From positions 62,001 to 126,000 of the forward strand of contig JADJOD010000001.1 in assembly GCA_016713985.1 (NCBI GenBank): a stretch of DNA of 64,000 nt, written 5' to 3'. The position numbers were made by a program, and so were the translations under genes. This DNA comes from Lewinellaceae bacterium (GTDB lineage: Bacteria > Bacteroidota > Bacteroidia > Chitinophagales > Saprospiraceae). The notes beneath the pieces were generated by a model, which searched no databases, was not told the DNA's origin, and worked only from the letters and a program-made list of their open reading frames with translations. Shown here one piece after another: positions 26,260-35,264 of the stretch. The first letter of the stretch is position 1. The number at the start of each line of letters is the position of its first letter.

Positions 26260-28080
26260 TTACTCGTCCAGTCTCAAATCAAATCGCTGAAGCAACTCGC
26301 CCACGGAAGCATTCGCCTCTTTCATATTATCTAATTTTTCCTTGGCAGAAAGCGGACGCCTGGGCGCCTGCGGCATCAACTCCTGGGCCTTGTTTTCGTC
26401 CAGTTCGATCTGGATTTTGATAAGCGGGTCGTGCAGGCGCCGGCGCAGGGTGTCGAGCAGGCGCATTAATTCGCCCTGCAGGTGGCTGCGATCCGTATTG
26501 GTGGCCACCACGGCGGTGAGTACTTTGTCTTCGAGGCGCAGTTCGGCGCCCGCAAGTGCTAAGCGTACCAGTTTTGATTCGAGGGATTCTGCATACGTTT
26601 TCCACTCGGATCGGGCGTTTTCAAGCGTGAGACGGCTTTCTAAGGCCGCTTTTTCGGCTTCTTCGACGGCCACCGCTTCGTCGTAAGCGTCGAGGCGCAG
26701 GGAGATCGACTCCGCTTTTTTCAGGCCCTGGCGCAGCCCGGATGCCAGTTCGATCATCTCCGTGCGGCTGAGCGGTTGGGCGTTGCCCTGGGCGGGAGTT
26801 TCGGGTTGTGGGTTGTTGGTTACCGGTTGCTGGTTGCCCTTTTCGCCGTCTACCGTCTGCCGTCCACCGTCCACCGTCGACCGTCCACCGTCCACCGTCC
26901 GTCCACCGTCCACCGTCCACCGTCCACCGTCTACCGTTCCGTCAGGCGTTTTTTTTTCAACCGGAAATGCCTGTGCGGCTTTTACAGCCCGGTTGATGTA
27001 GCACATTTTCAGCAGCGCTATTTCGACGTGCAGGCGTTTGTGGCGCGCCATTTTAAAATTCACGTCGCAGTCGTTGCAGATATTAAGCGCGGTGAGCAGG
27101 AAGGACGAGGGCGCCAGCGCCGCCTGTTTGCGGTAGCGTTCGCGCAGCGATTCGCCGACTTCGAGCAGGGCAAGTGTGGCTTCGTCCTTGCAAACCAATA
27201 TGTTGCGCAGGTGTTCGGACAAACCGTTGACAAATACGTCGGGTTCGAAACCTTTGCGCAGGATCTGGTCGAACAGGTTGAGGATAGCCGCCGCGTCTTC
27301 GGCGAGCAAGGCCTCGGTAAGTTGGAAATAGTAGTCGTAATCGAGCACGTTGAGGTTTTCGATCACGTCTTCGTAGCGTATTTTTTTGCCGGAAAAACTG
27401 GTGATGCGGTCGAAAATCGACAAAGCGTCGCGCAGGGCGCCGTCGGCTTTCTGGGCAATGATGTGCAGGGCATCCTCTTCCACCTCGATACTTTCCTTGT
27501 CGCAGATGTTTTTCAGGTGCAGCACCATGTCGGCCACGGTGATGCGGCGAAAATCGAACACCTGGCAACGGGACAGGATGGTGGGGATGATTTTGTGTTT
27601 TTCCGTGGTCGCCAGGATGAAGATGGCGTAGGGCGGCGGTTCTTCCAGCGTTTTTAAAAAGGCATTGAACGCGGCCTGCGAGAGCATGTGCACCTCGTCG
27701 ATGATAAACACCTTGTATTTGCCCTGCTGGGGCTGAAAACGCACCTGTTCGATGAGTGCGCGGATGTGTTCCACCGAGTTGTTGGACGCCGCGTCGAGTT
27801 CGATGATGTTAAAAGACGCGTTTTCGTTGAACGACTTGCAGGAAGAACATTCGTTGCAGGCTTCGTAGTCTTTCGTGCGGCGTTCGCAGTTGAGTATCCG
27901 GGCAAGGATACGGGCACAGGTCGTTTTTCCCACGCCGCGTGGACCGGTAAACAAAAAAGCATGCGCAACGTGGTCGGTCGCCAGCGCGTTTTTGAGCGTA
28001 CCGGCTACGTGTTGCTGGCCAACCACGTCTTCAAAACGTTGCGGGCGGTATTTACGGGCGGAAACAATAAAGTTGCTCAT
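26260..28080 (-). CDS. dnaX: DNA polymerase III subunit gamma/tau
   Basis: A 606-residue clamp-loader subunit. Domain I has Walker A (GPRGVGKTTCARI), the zinc site (C-x-nine-C-NE-C-SS-C), the DExH box (VFIIDEVHML) and the arginine-finger SRC motif (TILSRCQVF). Domains II-III run to about residue 370. A low-complexity linker follows (390-425), containing a 7-residue repeat (TVDGGRW type) coded by 7-nt units. The C-terminal tau region (about 430-606) is helical and charged. An A9 tract at the end of domain III could produce a short gamma form, as described separately. A promoter box ends 6 bases before the ATG. Confidence 0.96.
   Translation of the reverse strand: MSNFIVSARKYRPQRFEDVVGQQHVAGTLKNALATDHVAHAFLFTGPRGVGKTTCARILARILNCERRTKDYEACNECSSCKSFNENASFNIIELDAASNNSVEHIRALIEQVRFQPQQGKYKVFIIDEVHMLSQAAFNAFLKTLEEPPPYAIFILATTEKHKIIPTILSRCQVFDFRRITVADMVLHLKNICDKESIEVEEDALHIIAQKADGALRDALSIFDRITSFSGKKIRYEDVIENLNVLDYDYYFQLTEALLAEDAAAILNLFDQILRKGFEPDVFVNGLSEHLRNILVCKDEATLALLEVGESLRERYRKQAALAPSSFLLTALNICNDCDVNFKMARHKRLHVEIALLKMCYINRAVKAAQAFPVEKKTPDGTVDGGRWTVDGGRTVDGGRSTVDGGRQTVDGEKGNQQPVTNNPQPETPAQGNAQPLSRTEMIELASGLRQGLKKAESISLRLDAYDEAVAVEEAEKAALESRLTLENARSEWKTYAESLESKLVRLALAGAELRLEDKVLTAVVATNTDRSHLQGELMRLLDTLRRRLHDPLIKIQIELDENKAQELMPQAPRRPLSAKEKLDNMKEANASVGELLQRFDLRLDE
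26835..26943. repeat. 7-nt tandem repeat (CCACCGT units) in dnaX
   Basis: About fifteen degenerate copies of ccaccgt/ctaccgt/ctgccgt read on the plus strand, with one offset (ccgtccgt). Because three units equal 21 bases, the array codes for a heptad TVDGGRx repeat without stops. Loss or gain of one unit would shift the dnaX frame. Confidence 0.85.
26949..26957 (-). other. A9 slippage-prone tract in dnaX
   Basis: On the coding strand GAA AAA AAA ACG CCT follows the Pro-Val of VEKKTPDG. Slippage by +1 gives E-K-K-N-A-stop, and by -1 gives a stop after five further codons. Both would end the protein near residue 380, just after domain III. Confidence 0.5.
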
Positions 28081-28086
28081 GCTTCA

Positions 28087-28094
28087 CAAAAGTA
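28087..28094 (-). promoter_or_regulatory. -7 promoter box of dnaX, almost at the start codon
   Basis: TACTTTTG on the minus strand, an exact match, with only six bases before the ATG. A transcript starting about seven bases after the box would begin at or next to the start codon, hence nearly leaderless. Confidence 0.5.
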
Positions 28095-28196
28095 CGATTG
28101 TTCGGCGGATAATGCAGAGCATACGGGCATGGAAGTTATTAACAGGTATAAAAGTTATTCGGGGAAAAGGCTTAACTTGCAGGCAAAATTCCTGTC

Positions 28197-28496
28197 ATGT
28201 CAGCATTACACCTTTCTGACAAAATCGAAATCACACCCGGTGTTTGCGGTGGGCAGCCTCGTATTTCAGGTAGCCGGTTTACGGTGAAACAAATAGCCAT
28301 GTGGCATGAGTATATGGGATTAAGTGCGGATGAAATTGCACATGAATATCACCTGAACCTTAGCGATATTTATGCTGCATTGTCTTATTTTTTCGATCAT
28401 CGGGAAGAAATCGTTCAGGCTATGGAGGCAGAAGAAGATTTAGCCGCTGAAATACAAAACCACTTTCCTTCCAAAATTAAGCGGCTGCGTGGCTAA
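28197..28496 (+). CDS. DUF433 antitoxin
   Basis: A 99-residue protein of the DUF433 (PF04255) family with the winged-helix-like pattern GVCGGQPRISGSRFTVKQIAMWHEYMGLSADEIAHEYHLNLSDIYAALSYFFDH. Members are the antitoxins of DUF5615 PIN-like toxins. The gene starts 116 bases from the divergent dnaX and overlaps its toxin by eight bases. Confidence 0.88.
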   Translation: MSALHLSDKIEITPGVCGGQPRISGSRFTVKQIAMWHEYMGLSADEIAHEYHLNLSDIYAALSYFFDHREEIVQAMEAEEDLAAEIQNHFPSKIKRLRG

Positions 28497-28731
28497 AATC
28501 CGCTTTCTCTTTGATGTCCATGTTCACAGCGCAATTACTGCCGGAATGCGTCGGCGGGGCGTGGAGGTATTGACATGCCAGGAGGCGAGCTTGGGCACTG
28601 CTTCCGATGAGCATATTTTGAAATATGCCTATACGGATAATTGGGTCGTTTTTTCACAGGACGATGATTTTCTGAAAATCTGTGCAAAGCAACCTTCCCA
28701 ACACAAAGGTTTGGTTTACAGCCATAAATGA
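28489..28731 (+). CDS. DUF5615 PIN-like toxin, interrupted by an in-frame stop
   Basis: An 80-residue frame starting MAKIRFLFDVHVHSAIT, with a conserved aspartate region (FSQDDDFL near residue 63) and VYSHK at the end. After the TGA at 28729-28731 the same frame continues as NSVGRIISGLMLIHEVLKPEEMENHIEFV to a second stop at 28821, which is the expected C-terminus (about 110 residues). A single substitution (GGA to TGA, for example) would explain this. The toxin is therefore probably shortened or inactive unless the base is an error. Confidence 0.8.
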   Translation: MAKIRFLFDVHVHSAITAGMRRRGVEVLTCQEASLGTASDEHILKYAYTDNWVVFSQDDDFLKICAKQPSQHKGLVYSHK

Positions 28732-28844
28732 AATTCTGTCGGGCGAATTATTTCAGGACTGATGCTGATTCACGAAGTGCTTAAACCGGAAGAAATGGAG
28801 AATCACATAGAGTTTGTGTAGAAAATAAAAAACAAACCGATTTT

Positions 28845-29945
28845 ATGCAAAATCAGGATCTCGACCTGTGGCGAAAAAGTTGGCAGGAAGAAGTGGATGC
28901 ACACTATTTGTACCGGGTGCTTGAAAAATTGGTCCCGGAAGAACGCGACCGCAAACTGTACCGCGACCTCGGTGGCCTCGAAGCCGAACACGTGGACGCC
29001 TGGGAAAATCTGCTGCGGGAAAAAAATGCGTCCGTCGACACCCGGACCCCCACCGTCAAATCGCGCATCTTAGCCTGGCTGGCCCACCGTTTCGGCACCG
29101 GTTTTCTGCGGCAGTACATGGCGGCCTGGGAAGGGCGTGAAGTACGTGAATACCTGATCATGCACCAACGCGCCAAACAACCCGAAACCCGCGCTTTGGC
29201 CAAACAATTGGCGATGGACTCCGCCGAACACGAACAACTCCAGACGGAAGACGACGCCAAGGAGTCGTGGCACAGCGCCGAATCCGGGGGTATGTTGCGC
29301 AACGTGATCTACGGTTTTAACGACGGCCTGACCGCCAATTTCGGCCTCATCGCAGGGGTGATCGGCTCGGGCGCGCAGCCGCACATCGTGGTGGTATCGG
29401 GGCTTGCCGGCATGCTCGCCGACGCGCTTTCCATGGGTTCGTCCGGCTACTTAGCGGCTAAAAGTGAGGCGGAAGTGTATGAAAATGAACGCCGTAAGGA
29501 AAAATTAGAACTGGCCGTAATGCCCGAAATTGAAGCCCGCGAGCTCAGTCTGATCTACCAGTCCAAAGGCATGCAGGCCGATGAAGCCGACCGGATGGTG
29601 CAGTCGCTCCTGACGGACAAACAGGCGTTTTTGCAGGAAAAAATGAAACAGGAACTCGAAATGGACACGTCTGCGATCTTTCCGCTTCGGGAGGGCTGGA
29701 TTACCGGTTTAGCCACGGCCGTCGGCGCCGCCATTCCGGTGATCCCGTTCCTGATCACGGAGGGCATACCCGCCATCGCAGCTTCGTTTATCATTTCCAT
29801 GCTTGCACATTTTGCCGTGGGCGCCGCACGGAGTTTTTTCACCGGCCGCAGTTTCTGGAAAAGCGGCGTGGAAATGTTCGTCGTAGGTTTTGGCATCGCC
29901 ATCGCGGGTTATTTCCTCGGCGAATGGCTGATCAAACTCTTGTAA
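28845..29945 (+). CDS. rubrerythrin-like / VIT1-CCC1 fusion transporter
   Basis: A 366-residue protein. The N-terminal 130 residues form a ferritin-like/rubrerythrin four-helix domain with metal ligands (EEVDAHYLY, LEAEHVDAWE, DSAEHEQLQ). The C-terminal half is a VIT1/CCC1 membrane domain (RNVIYGFNDGLTANFGLIAGVIG, then four more membrane segments, with MGSSGYLAAKSEAEVYE between). It should move iron or manganese across the inner membrane, with the N-terminal domain as a metal sensor or oxidase. This fusion is known in bacteria. The next gene starts six bases after the stop, so they are co-transcribed. Confidence 0.9.
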   Translation: MQNQDLDLWRKSWQEEVDAHYLYRVLEKLVPEERDRKLYRDLGGLEAEHVDAWENLLREKNASVDTRTPTVKSRILAWLAHRFGTGFLRQYMAAWEGREVREYLIMHQRAKQPETRALAKQLAMDSAEHEQLQTEDDAKESWHSAESGGMLRNVIYGFNDGLTANFGLIAGVIGSGAQPHIVVVSGLAGMLADALSMGSSGYLAAKSEAEVYENERRKEKLELAVMPEIEARELSLIYQSKGMQADEADRMVQSLLTDKQAFLQEKMKQELEMDTSAIFPLREGWITGLATAVGAAIPVIPFLITEGIPAIAASFIISMLAHFAVGAARSFFTGRSFWKSGVEMFVVGFGIAIAGYFLGEWLIKLL

Positions 29946-29951
29946 TCGACC

Positions 29952-30545
29952 GTGTCCGATATTCTGCTCCTGTTTATCAAAAACCCGCGTGCCGGTTATG
30001 TAAAAACCCGCCTTGCCCGCACCGTGGGTGATGAGGAAGCCTTGCGTATCTACCACCTGCTGCTCGACAAAACCCGGGCGGCAGCGCAGCAATCCGGGGC
30101 CGAACGCTGGTTGTATTACAGTGACTTTGCCGACCGGACCGACGGGTGGTCCGAAGCGGATTTTTTAAAAAAAGTACAAACCGGCGGCGACCTCGGCACA
30201 CGAATGCAAGCCGCTTTTCAGGAGGCTTTTGACGCCGGCGCGCAAAAAGTAGCGATCATCGGCAGCGACTGTCCCGAATTGTCGGAGGAAATACTCCGGA
30301 CGGCATTCGACCTGCTCGATGAAAAGGATTTCGTGCTGGGCCCGACGCCCGACGGCGGCTATTACTTGCTGGGAATGAAGCAGTTGGAGCCCGCAGTTTT
30401 CCACGGCATCGAATGGAGCACCGACACGGTTTGTGCCCGGACTCTGGAAAAAATCGGACTTGCCGGCAAAACCGTGGCCTTGCTTCCCCTGCTTTCGGAT
30501 ATCGATACCGAAGAGGACTGGCGGTCATATGAAAAAAATCAATGA
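29952..30545 (+). CDS. TIGR04282/DUF2064-like glycosyltransferase-fold protein
   Basis: A 197-residue protein with the nucleotide-diphospho-sugar transferase fold of the TIGR04282 family: FIKNPRAGYVKTRLA at the N-terminus, GDLGTRM, IIGSDCPELSEE and the GPTPDGGYYLLGM motif. Members are linked by name to arsenosugar biosynthesis, but most have no proven reaction. The start is GTG at 29952, six bases after the transporter stop, and no better start is seen. It is likely in one operon with the VIT1 fusion gene. Confidence 0.85.
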   Translation: MSDILLLFIKNPRAGYVKTRLARTVGDEEALRIYHLLLDKTRAAAQQSGAERWLYYSDFADRTDGWSEADFLKKVQTGGDLGTRMQAAFQEAFDAGAQKVAIIGSDCPELSEEILRTAFDLLDEKDFVLGPTPDGGYYLLGMKQLEPAVFHGIEWSTDTVCARTLEKIGLAGKTVALLPLLSDIDTEEDWRSYEKNQ

Positions 30546-30611
30546 TAAATTCCCGGTGGAAAAGTACCGGTACTTGTGTTCCTTTGCGCTGTTTTTAAAA
30601 ATCATTGTACC

Positions 30612-31003
30612 ATGAAACACCTCGCGCTTTTCCTTCTGGCCATCGTTTTGTTTGGCACGGCCTGTTCCAAAGACAAAACGGACTCCCCTTTATCGGAACT
30701 TTTATCGGCGATTATAAAGAACTGGAAATCGGCAGTTCGATCACCCTCAGCGACGTGACGGTGACCATCGAAGGCAAAACCAACAACAAACTTGACGTAA
30801 ATCTCGACCTCGACATCGCCGGCACAACCATTGAAGCGCAGGTGGTGACGGACACACAGATCTTTTTCCCGCCGCAGGATTATTTCGGCGAAGAAGTCAG
30901 CAGCACAGGTACCCTCTCCAACAACAACCAGACCCTGACCATTGAGATGGAACGGACCACCGGCCCCAACAAAACGTTGGAATTTACCGGAACCCGGCAA
31001 TAA
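30612..31003 (+). CDS. small lipoprotein, one frameshift
   Basis: It begins MKHLALFLLAIVLFGTACSKDK, a clear lipoprotein signal with the lipobox ending at Cys. The frame then continues only briefly (DSPLSELL...). The beta-rich body (FIGTFIGDYKELEIGSSITLSDVTVTIEGKT... to LEFTGTRQ) is in the next frame. Adding one C to the CCCC run at about 30687-30690 joins them into about 130 residues. The C-terminus looks like a small lipocalin-type or calycin-type fold. Function unknown. Confidence 0.72.
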
Positions 31004-31057
31004 ACGCCGCGATCAACGCCGTATAACGCATTGAAAAACAATTGTTTACTCCGGCGA

Positions 31058-32373
31058 TCAGCCTTTGTAAAACAGCCATTTCCCGATTTCCTTCAACGTC
31101 ACTTTTTTGCCGTACAGCAGGATACCAACCCGGTAGATACGCCCGGCCAGCCACACGAAGAAAAAAGCCGCCAGCACCACCAGCGTCAGCGAAAGCGCCA
31201 CCTGCCACCAGGGCGGGTTAAAAGCCATTCGGAACGGCATGGCGATGGGTGAAAACAAGGGAAACATGGATGCAAATACCATCAAACCGCTGTCCGGATT
31301 GCGCCAGCCGGCCATCGAAACGATATAAAAAGCCAGGCTGAGCGGTATGGTAACCGGCAATACCAGCGACTGGCCTTCGCCCAGATCGTCGCCCATAGCC
31401 GAGCCGATGGCAGCAAACATGGATGCATAAATAAAGTAGCCGCCCAGGAAAAAAATGATGAAGGAGAACACGATGAGCGGCCAGTTCTGTTTGCTGAGTT
31501 CGGCCATGATCCGAATCCCTTCCCCCTGCATCTGTTCCGGGTCGATCTGGGGCGTGTTGGCGGGCGTCGGCATGCTGGATGCGTCGAAACCCATCACCAG
31601 CGGGATCAAAAACGTAACAGCGCCGCTCAAAACCACCCAAATGATCATCTGCGTGAGCCCCACGGCGCCCGTGCCGAGTATTTTGCCGAGCATGAGTTCG
31701 AAGGGTTTTACAGATGACATCATCACTTCCACGATACGGCTGGTTTTTTCTTCCATTACCGAACGCATCACCATCTGGCCGTACACCAGCACCATCATAA
31801 ACATCAGAAAAGTCATGATCCCTCCGATTGCCAGCCCCACACCGGCGGTGTATTTGCTGTCGTCGTCGCCGGTTCCCGTTATTTTTCCGGGTCGATGGCA
31901 ATTTCGGTGTCGAGCATATCGAGGGTTTTGGGGTCGAGGTGCAGCGAATCGATCTTAAAATCGCGTATCCGGCCGGCGATTTTTCTTTCAATCGCCATAC
32001 TTTTTTCCGGGGCTAATTTTTTGTCGGAGTAATAAAAAACCGTGTGGTCCTTTTTTTGAAAATTGCCGAGAGGAGGGATACGCAGGATACCGTCGATCTT
32101 TTGCTCCGTCACTTCGGTTTTTAGCTGGTCGAGCGATTTGTTGCCGGAGGCCAGGTACCGTACCCCTTTTTCGTCGGGCAGTTGTTTGACCATACCCGCT
32201 TCGTCGAGCACGGCCACTTTGAGTTCGCTGCCGCTGTCGTATTTGGTCAGTCCGATGATCACGAGCAGGTATACCGCCAAACCGATCGGCGCCAGGAGCG
32301 TGCCGATGATGAAGGATTTTTTGGTGACGCGTGTCAGGTATTCGCGCTTGATGATAAGTCCGAGTTTCGACAT
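31058..32373 (-). CDS. ABC-2 type transporter permease (NatB-like), one frameshift
   Basis: The N-terminal part (MSKLGLIIKREYLTRVTKKSFIIGTLLAPIGLAVYLL, first membrane helix and a long periplasmic loop) is read to IDPEK. The membrane-rich C-terminal part (VGLAIGGIMTFLMFMMVLVYGQMV, RIVEVMMSSVKPFELMLGKILG, then four more helices) is in the next frame to 31058. Adding one A to an A5 run (T5 at about 31875-31879) gives IDPEKITGTG and a permease of about 438 residues. It sits 87 bases downstream of its ATPase gene. It probably exports ions, drugs or peptides across the inner membrane; the substrate is unknown. Confidence 0.85.
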
Positions 32374-32460
32374 GGTTTTATTATTTGTAACCCGCCTGAC
32401 GGCAGGGCTGATTCGTTGATTTGTTGCGCAAAAACTGCCTTTTCGGGCAAAAAGCGCCGT

Positions 32461-33363
32461 TTATTCATTTTCCGTTTCCTCTACCCGCCGGATAAAGATT
32501 TCGTTGAAGGTGGGCAAAATTTCTTCGTACCGGGTGATCCGTGCTCCTTTCTGGATGAAATATTTCAGCAGATCGTTGCTTTTGCTTTCGTCTTCCAGCC
32601 GGACGGTAACGGCGTTTTTTTCCTGGGAATGGACGGTAAAATGATCGCCGAAATCGGCGGGAATTCCGCCCTGCGCCTCCACCCGGAAAATATTTTGTTT
32701 GTACTGGTTTTTGATATCCTGCACCTCGCCGTACAACACGTTCCGGCCTTTGTTGATCAGCACGATATGGTCGCACATTTCTTCCACCTGCTCCATGCGG
32801 TGGGTGCTGAAAATGATGCTGATGCCGGCAGCGTTCAGTTGGGCGATTTCATCCTTGATCAGGTTGGTATTGATCGGGTCGAGGCCGGTGAACGGTTCGT
32901 CGAGGATCAGCAGGCGCGGCTGGTGCACGATGGTGGCGATGAACTGTATTTTTTGTTGCATGCCCTTGGAAAGGTCCTCGATCTTTTTCGGCCGCCAGTC
33001 CTGAATCTCGAATTTGTCAAACCAGTGGTTGATGGCCTTTTCAGCCTGATCCTTCGTAAGTCCTTTTAATTGAGCGAGATACATCAGGTGGTCGCCCACT
33101 TTCATTTTTTTGTACAGGCCGCGTTCTTCCGGCATATAGCCGATTTTTTCGGGCGTGCGGGCGTTCAGTTTTTCCCCTTCGAGATAAATCGCGCCTTCAT
33201 CGGGGCCGGTGATCGTGGTGATCATCCGGATGAGGGAGGTTTTGCCCGCGCCGTTGGGGCCCAGCAGTCCGAATACGCTGCCTTTCGGCACGTCGAAACT
33301 GACGTGATCGACGGCCGTGTAATTACCGTAGGTTTTTACTACGTTCTGTATGGAAAGTATCAT
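32461..33363 (-). CDS. ABC transporter ATP-binding protein
   Basis: A 300-residue ATPase. Walker A GPNGAGKTS, Q-loop MPEERGLY, signature LSKGMQQK, Walker B LLILDEPF and H-loop FSTHR are all intact. The C-terminal about 80 residues form the extra beta domain seen in NatA/DrrA-like exporters (DUF4162-type). It pairs with the permease immediately downstream, and both are transcribed together. Confidence 0.93.
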   Translation of the reverse strand: MILSIQNVVKTYGNYTAVDHVSFDVPKGSVFGLLGPNGAGKTSLIRMITTITGPDEGAIYLEGEKLNARTPEKIGYMPEERGLYKKMKVGDHLMYLAQLKGLTKDQAEKAINHWFDKFEIQDWRPKKIEDLSKGMQQKIQFIATIVHQPRLLILDEPFTGLDPINTNLIKDEIAQLNAAGISIIFSTHRMEQVEEMCDHIVLINKGRNVLYGEVQDIKNQYKQNIFRVEAQGGIPADFGDHFTVHSQEKNAVTVRLEDESKSNDLLKYFIQKGARITRYEEILPTFNEIFIRRVEETENE

Positions 33364-33427
33364 GATTTAGTTTTTCGCGTGTAATGTAAAAATGATTTGT
33401 TGGAAAGAACCTTTAGAAAGCACGCGT

Positions 33428-33664
33428 CTATACGTTCCTTTTCTGCAACAATACGCTCAGCAGGGCGCCGAGGCACATGCCACCAGCAATGAGCATCAGC
33501 GCATCCACCGGGCGGACATTGCCGGCAGCACGGCTGAAGGGCCCTAAGAACACCGCGACCAGAATAATCAGCACGGCAACAAGACGTTTTTCGATTTTTC
33601 CATTTTGTAGTGAATTGTTGGTTACGAAACGGCTGCAGATGTAGAACTTTGGGGCGATTGCCAT
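33428..33664 (-). CDS. small membrane protein, uncertain
   Basis: A possible 78-residue protein with two membrane segments near its C-terminus (RLVAVLIILVAVFLGPF and ALMLIAGGMCLGALLSVLL). The hydrophobic pattern is convincing but the N-terminal about 30 residues are not, so a later non-ATG start is likely. It lies between the ABC ATPase and the divergent aldehyde dehydrogenase. No family recognised. Confidence 0.4.
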   Translation of the reverse strand: MAIAPKFYICSRFVTNNSLQNGKIEKRLVAVLIILVAVFLGPFSRAAGNVRPVDALMLIAGGMCLGALLSVLLQKRNV

Positions 33665-33786
33665 TGGCCGTTTCGCGATTGAAAAATGGTGGTATCCGGA
33701 GCGGCCATGTACATTTTTTCGGCCAATGATCGAATTGTACGCATTTCCTGACCAACTCATCCGACCAATAACATTCCGTCTGCAGC

Positions 33787-35226
33787 ATGCAAATCATTCA
33801 AAATTATATCGGCGGTCATTTTGTGCCGCCCATCGGAGGCCAATATCTGGAAAATTACAATCCCGCAACGGGTGAAGTGTACGGAAAGATACCCGACTCG
33901 GGCCCGGAAGACGTGGAAGCCGCCGTACAGGCCGCTACAGCCGCTTTCCCGGCCTGGGCTGCCATGCCTCCCGAACAACGCCACGACATCCTGCGCGCCA
34001 TCAGCGACGGCATCAGCGCCAACCTCGACCGCCTCGCCGAAGCCGAAAGTTTGGATTCCGGCAAAACCGTTGCCACCGCCCGCACCGTGGATATTCCACG
34101 CGCCGCCCAGAATTTCAGGTTTTTCGCCACTGCCCTGTTGCATTTTGCTTCCGAAAGCCACCACATGCCGGGTTCGCTGAGTTATACTTTGCGCCAGCCG
34201 CTGGGTGTGGTGGGCGGCATTTCACCCTGGAACCTGCCGCTTTACCTGTTTACCTGGAAAGTGGCGCCCGCTTTAGCCGCCGGCAACTGCGTCATCGGCA
34301 AACCTTCGGAAGTGACGCCTTACACCGCTTACCTGCTAGGCGAAATCTGCAACGCCGCCGGGCTGCCGCCGGGGGTGTTCAACATCGTGCACGGCCTCGG
34401 GCCACGCGCCGGAGAAGCCATCGTACGGCATCCTTTAATAAAAGCCGTATCGTTTACCGGCAGCACCCGCGCCGGCGCCGAAATCGCCCGCATCGCTGCG
34501 CCCATGTTCAAAAAACTCTCGCTCGAACTCGGCGGTAAAAACCCCAACCTCATCTTCGCCGATTGCGACTACGACCTGATGCTCGAAACGACCGTTCGAT
34601 CCTCATTCAACAATCAGGGGCAAATATGTCTTTGTGGATCAAGAATTTACGTAGAGCGCCCTGTTTATGAAAAATTCAAACACGACTTCGTGGAGCGGGT
34701 GCGCGCGATGCGTGTGGGTGACCCCGCCGATCCCGCCAGCCGCCTGGGTGCGATGGTGAGCAAGATGCATTTCGATAAAGTGTTGTCGTACATCGATCTG
34801 GCCCGGCAGGAAGGTGGCTCGGTACTCTGCGGCGGCGAGGCGTTGCAATTGCCGGGCCGGCTGGCCGGCGGCTGGTATATCGCCCCCACGGTAATCGAAG
34901 GGCTGACACTCGACTGCCGTACCAACCAGGAAGAAATATTCGGCCCGGTGGTCACCATCCAGCCCTTCGACACCGACGACGAGGCGCTGGCGCTGGCCAA
35001 CGGCGTGCCCTACGGGCTCAGCAGCACCGTGTGGACTACCCACCTCAACCGCGCCCACCGCTTCGCAGCCGAACTCCAGGCGGGCATCGTGTGGATCAAT
35101 TGCTGGCTGTTGCGCGATTTGCGCACGCCGTTCGGAGGGGTAAAGCAGTCGGGTGTGGGCAGGGAAGGCGGCTGGGAGGCGATGCGTTTTTTTACGGAGA
35201 CGAAGAGTGTGACAGTGGCGGGGTGA
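33787..35226 (+). CDS. NAD-dependent aldehyde dehydrogenase
   Basis: A 479-residue ALDH-superfamily enzyme. The catalytic glutamate is in LELGGKNPNLIF (about residue 246), the nucleophile in NNQGQICLCGSR (about 280), and NAD-binding parts include SPWNLPLYLFTWKVAPALAAGN and SFTGSTRAGAEI. The C-terminus has the PFGGVKQSGVGREGG segment. It resembles the 2-hydroxymuconic semialdehyde/betaine aldehyde branch in general appearance; the substrate is not certain. No signal peptide is present, so it is cytoplasmic. The gene stands alone on the plus strand. Confidence 0.93.
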   Translation: MQIIQNYIGGHFVPPIGGQYLENYNPATGEVYGKIPDSGPEDVEAAVQAATAAFPAWAAMPPEQRHDILRAISDGISANLDRLAEAESLDSGKTVATARTVDIPRAAQNFRFFATALLHFASESHHMPGSLSYTLRQPLGVVGGISPWNLPLYLFTWKVAPALAAGNCVIGKPSEVTPYTAYLLGEICNAAGLPPGVFNIVHGLGPRAGEAIVRHPLIKAVSFTGSTRAGAEIARIAAPMFKKLSLELGGKNPNLIFADCDYDLMLETTVRSSFNNQGQICLCGSRIYVERPVYEKFKHDFVERVRAMRVGDPADPASRLGAMVSKMHFDKVLSYIDLARQEGGSVLCGGEALQLPGRLAGGWYIAPTVIEGLTLDCRTNQEEIFGPVVTIQPFDTDDEALALANGVPYGLSSTVWTTHLNRAHRFAAELQAGIVWINCWLLRDLRTPFGGVKQSGVGREGGWEAMRFFTETKSVTVAG

Positions 35227-35238
35227 GCAAAAAAATTG

Positions 35239-35246
35239 TATTTTTG
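35239..35246 (+). promoter_or_regulatory. -7 promoter box of the UPF0175/DUF3368 pair
   Basis: TATTTTTG, an exact TAnnTTTG match, 18 bases before the UPF0175 ATG. Confidence 0.5.
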
Positions 35247-35264
35247 TAGCAAATATGAATTGAT

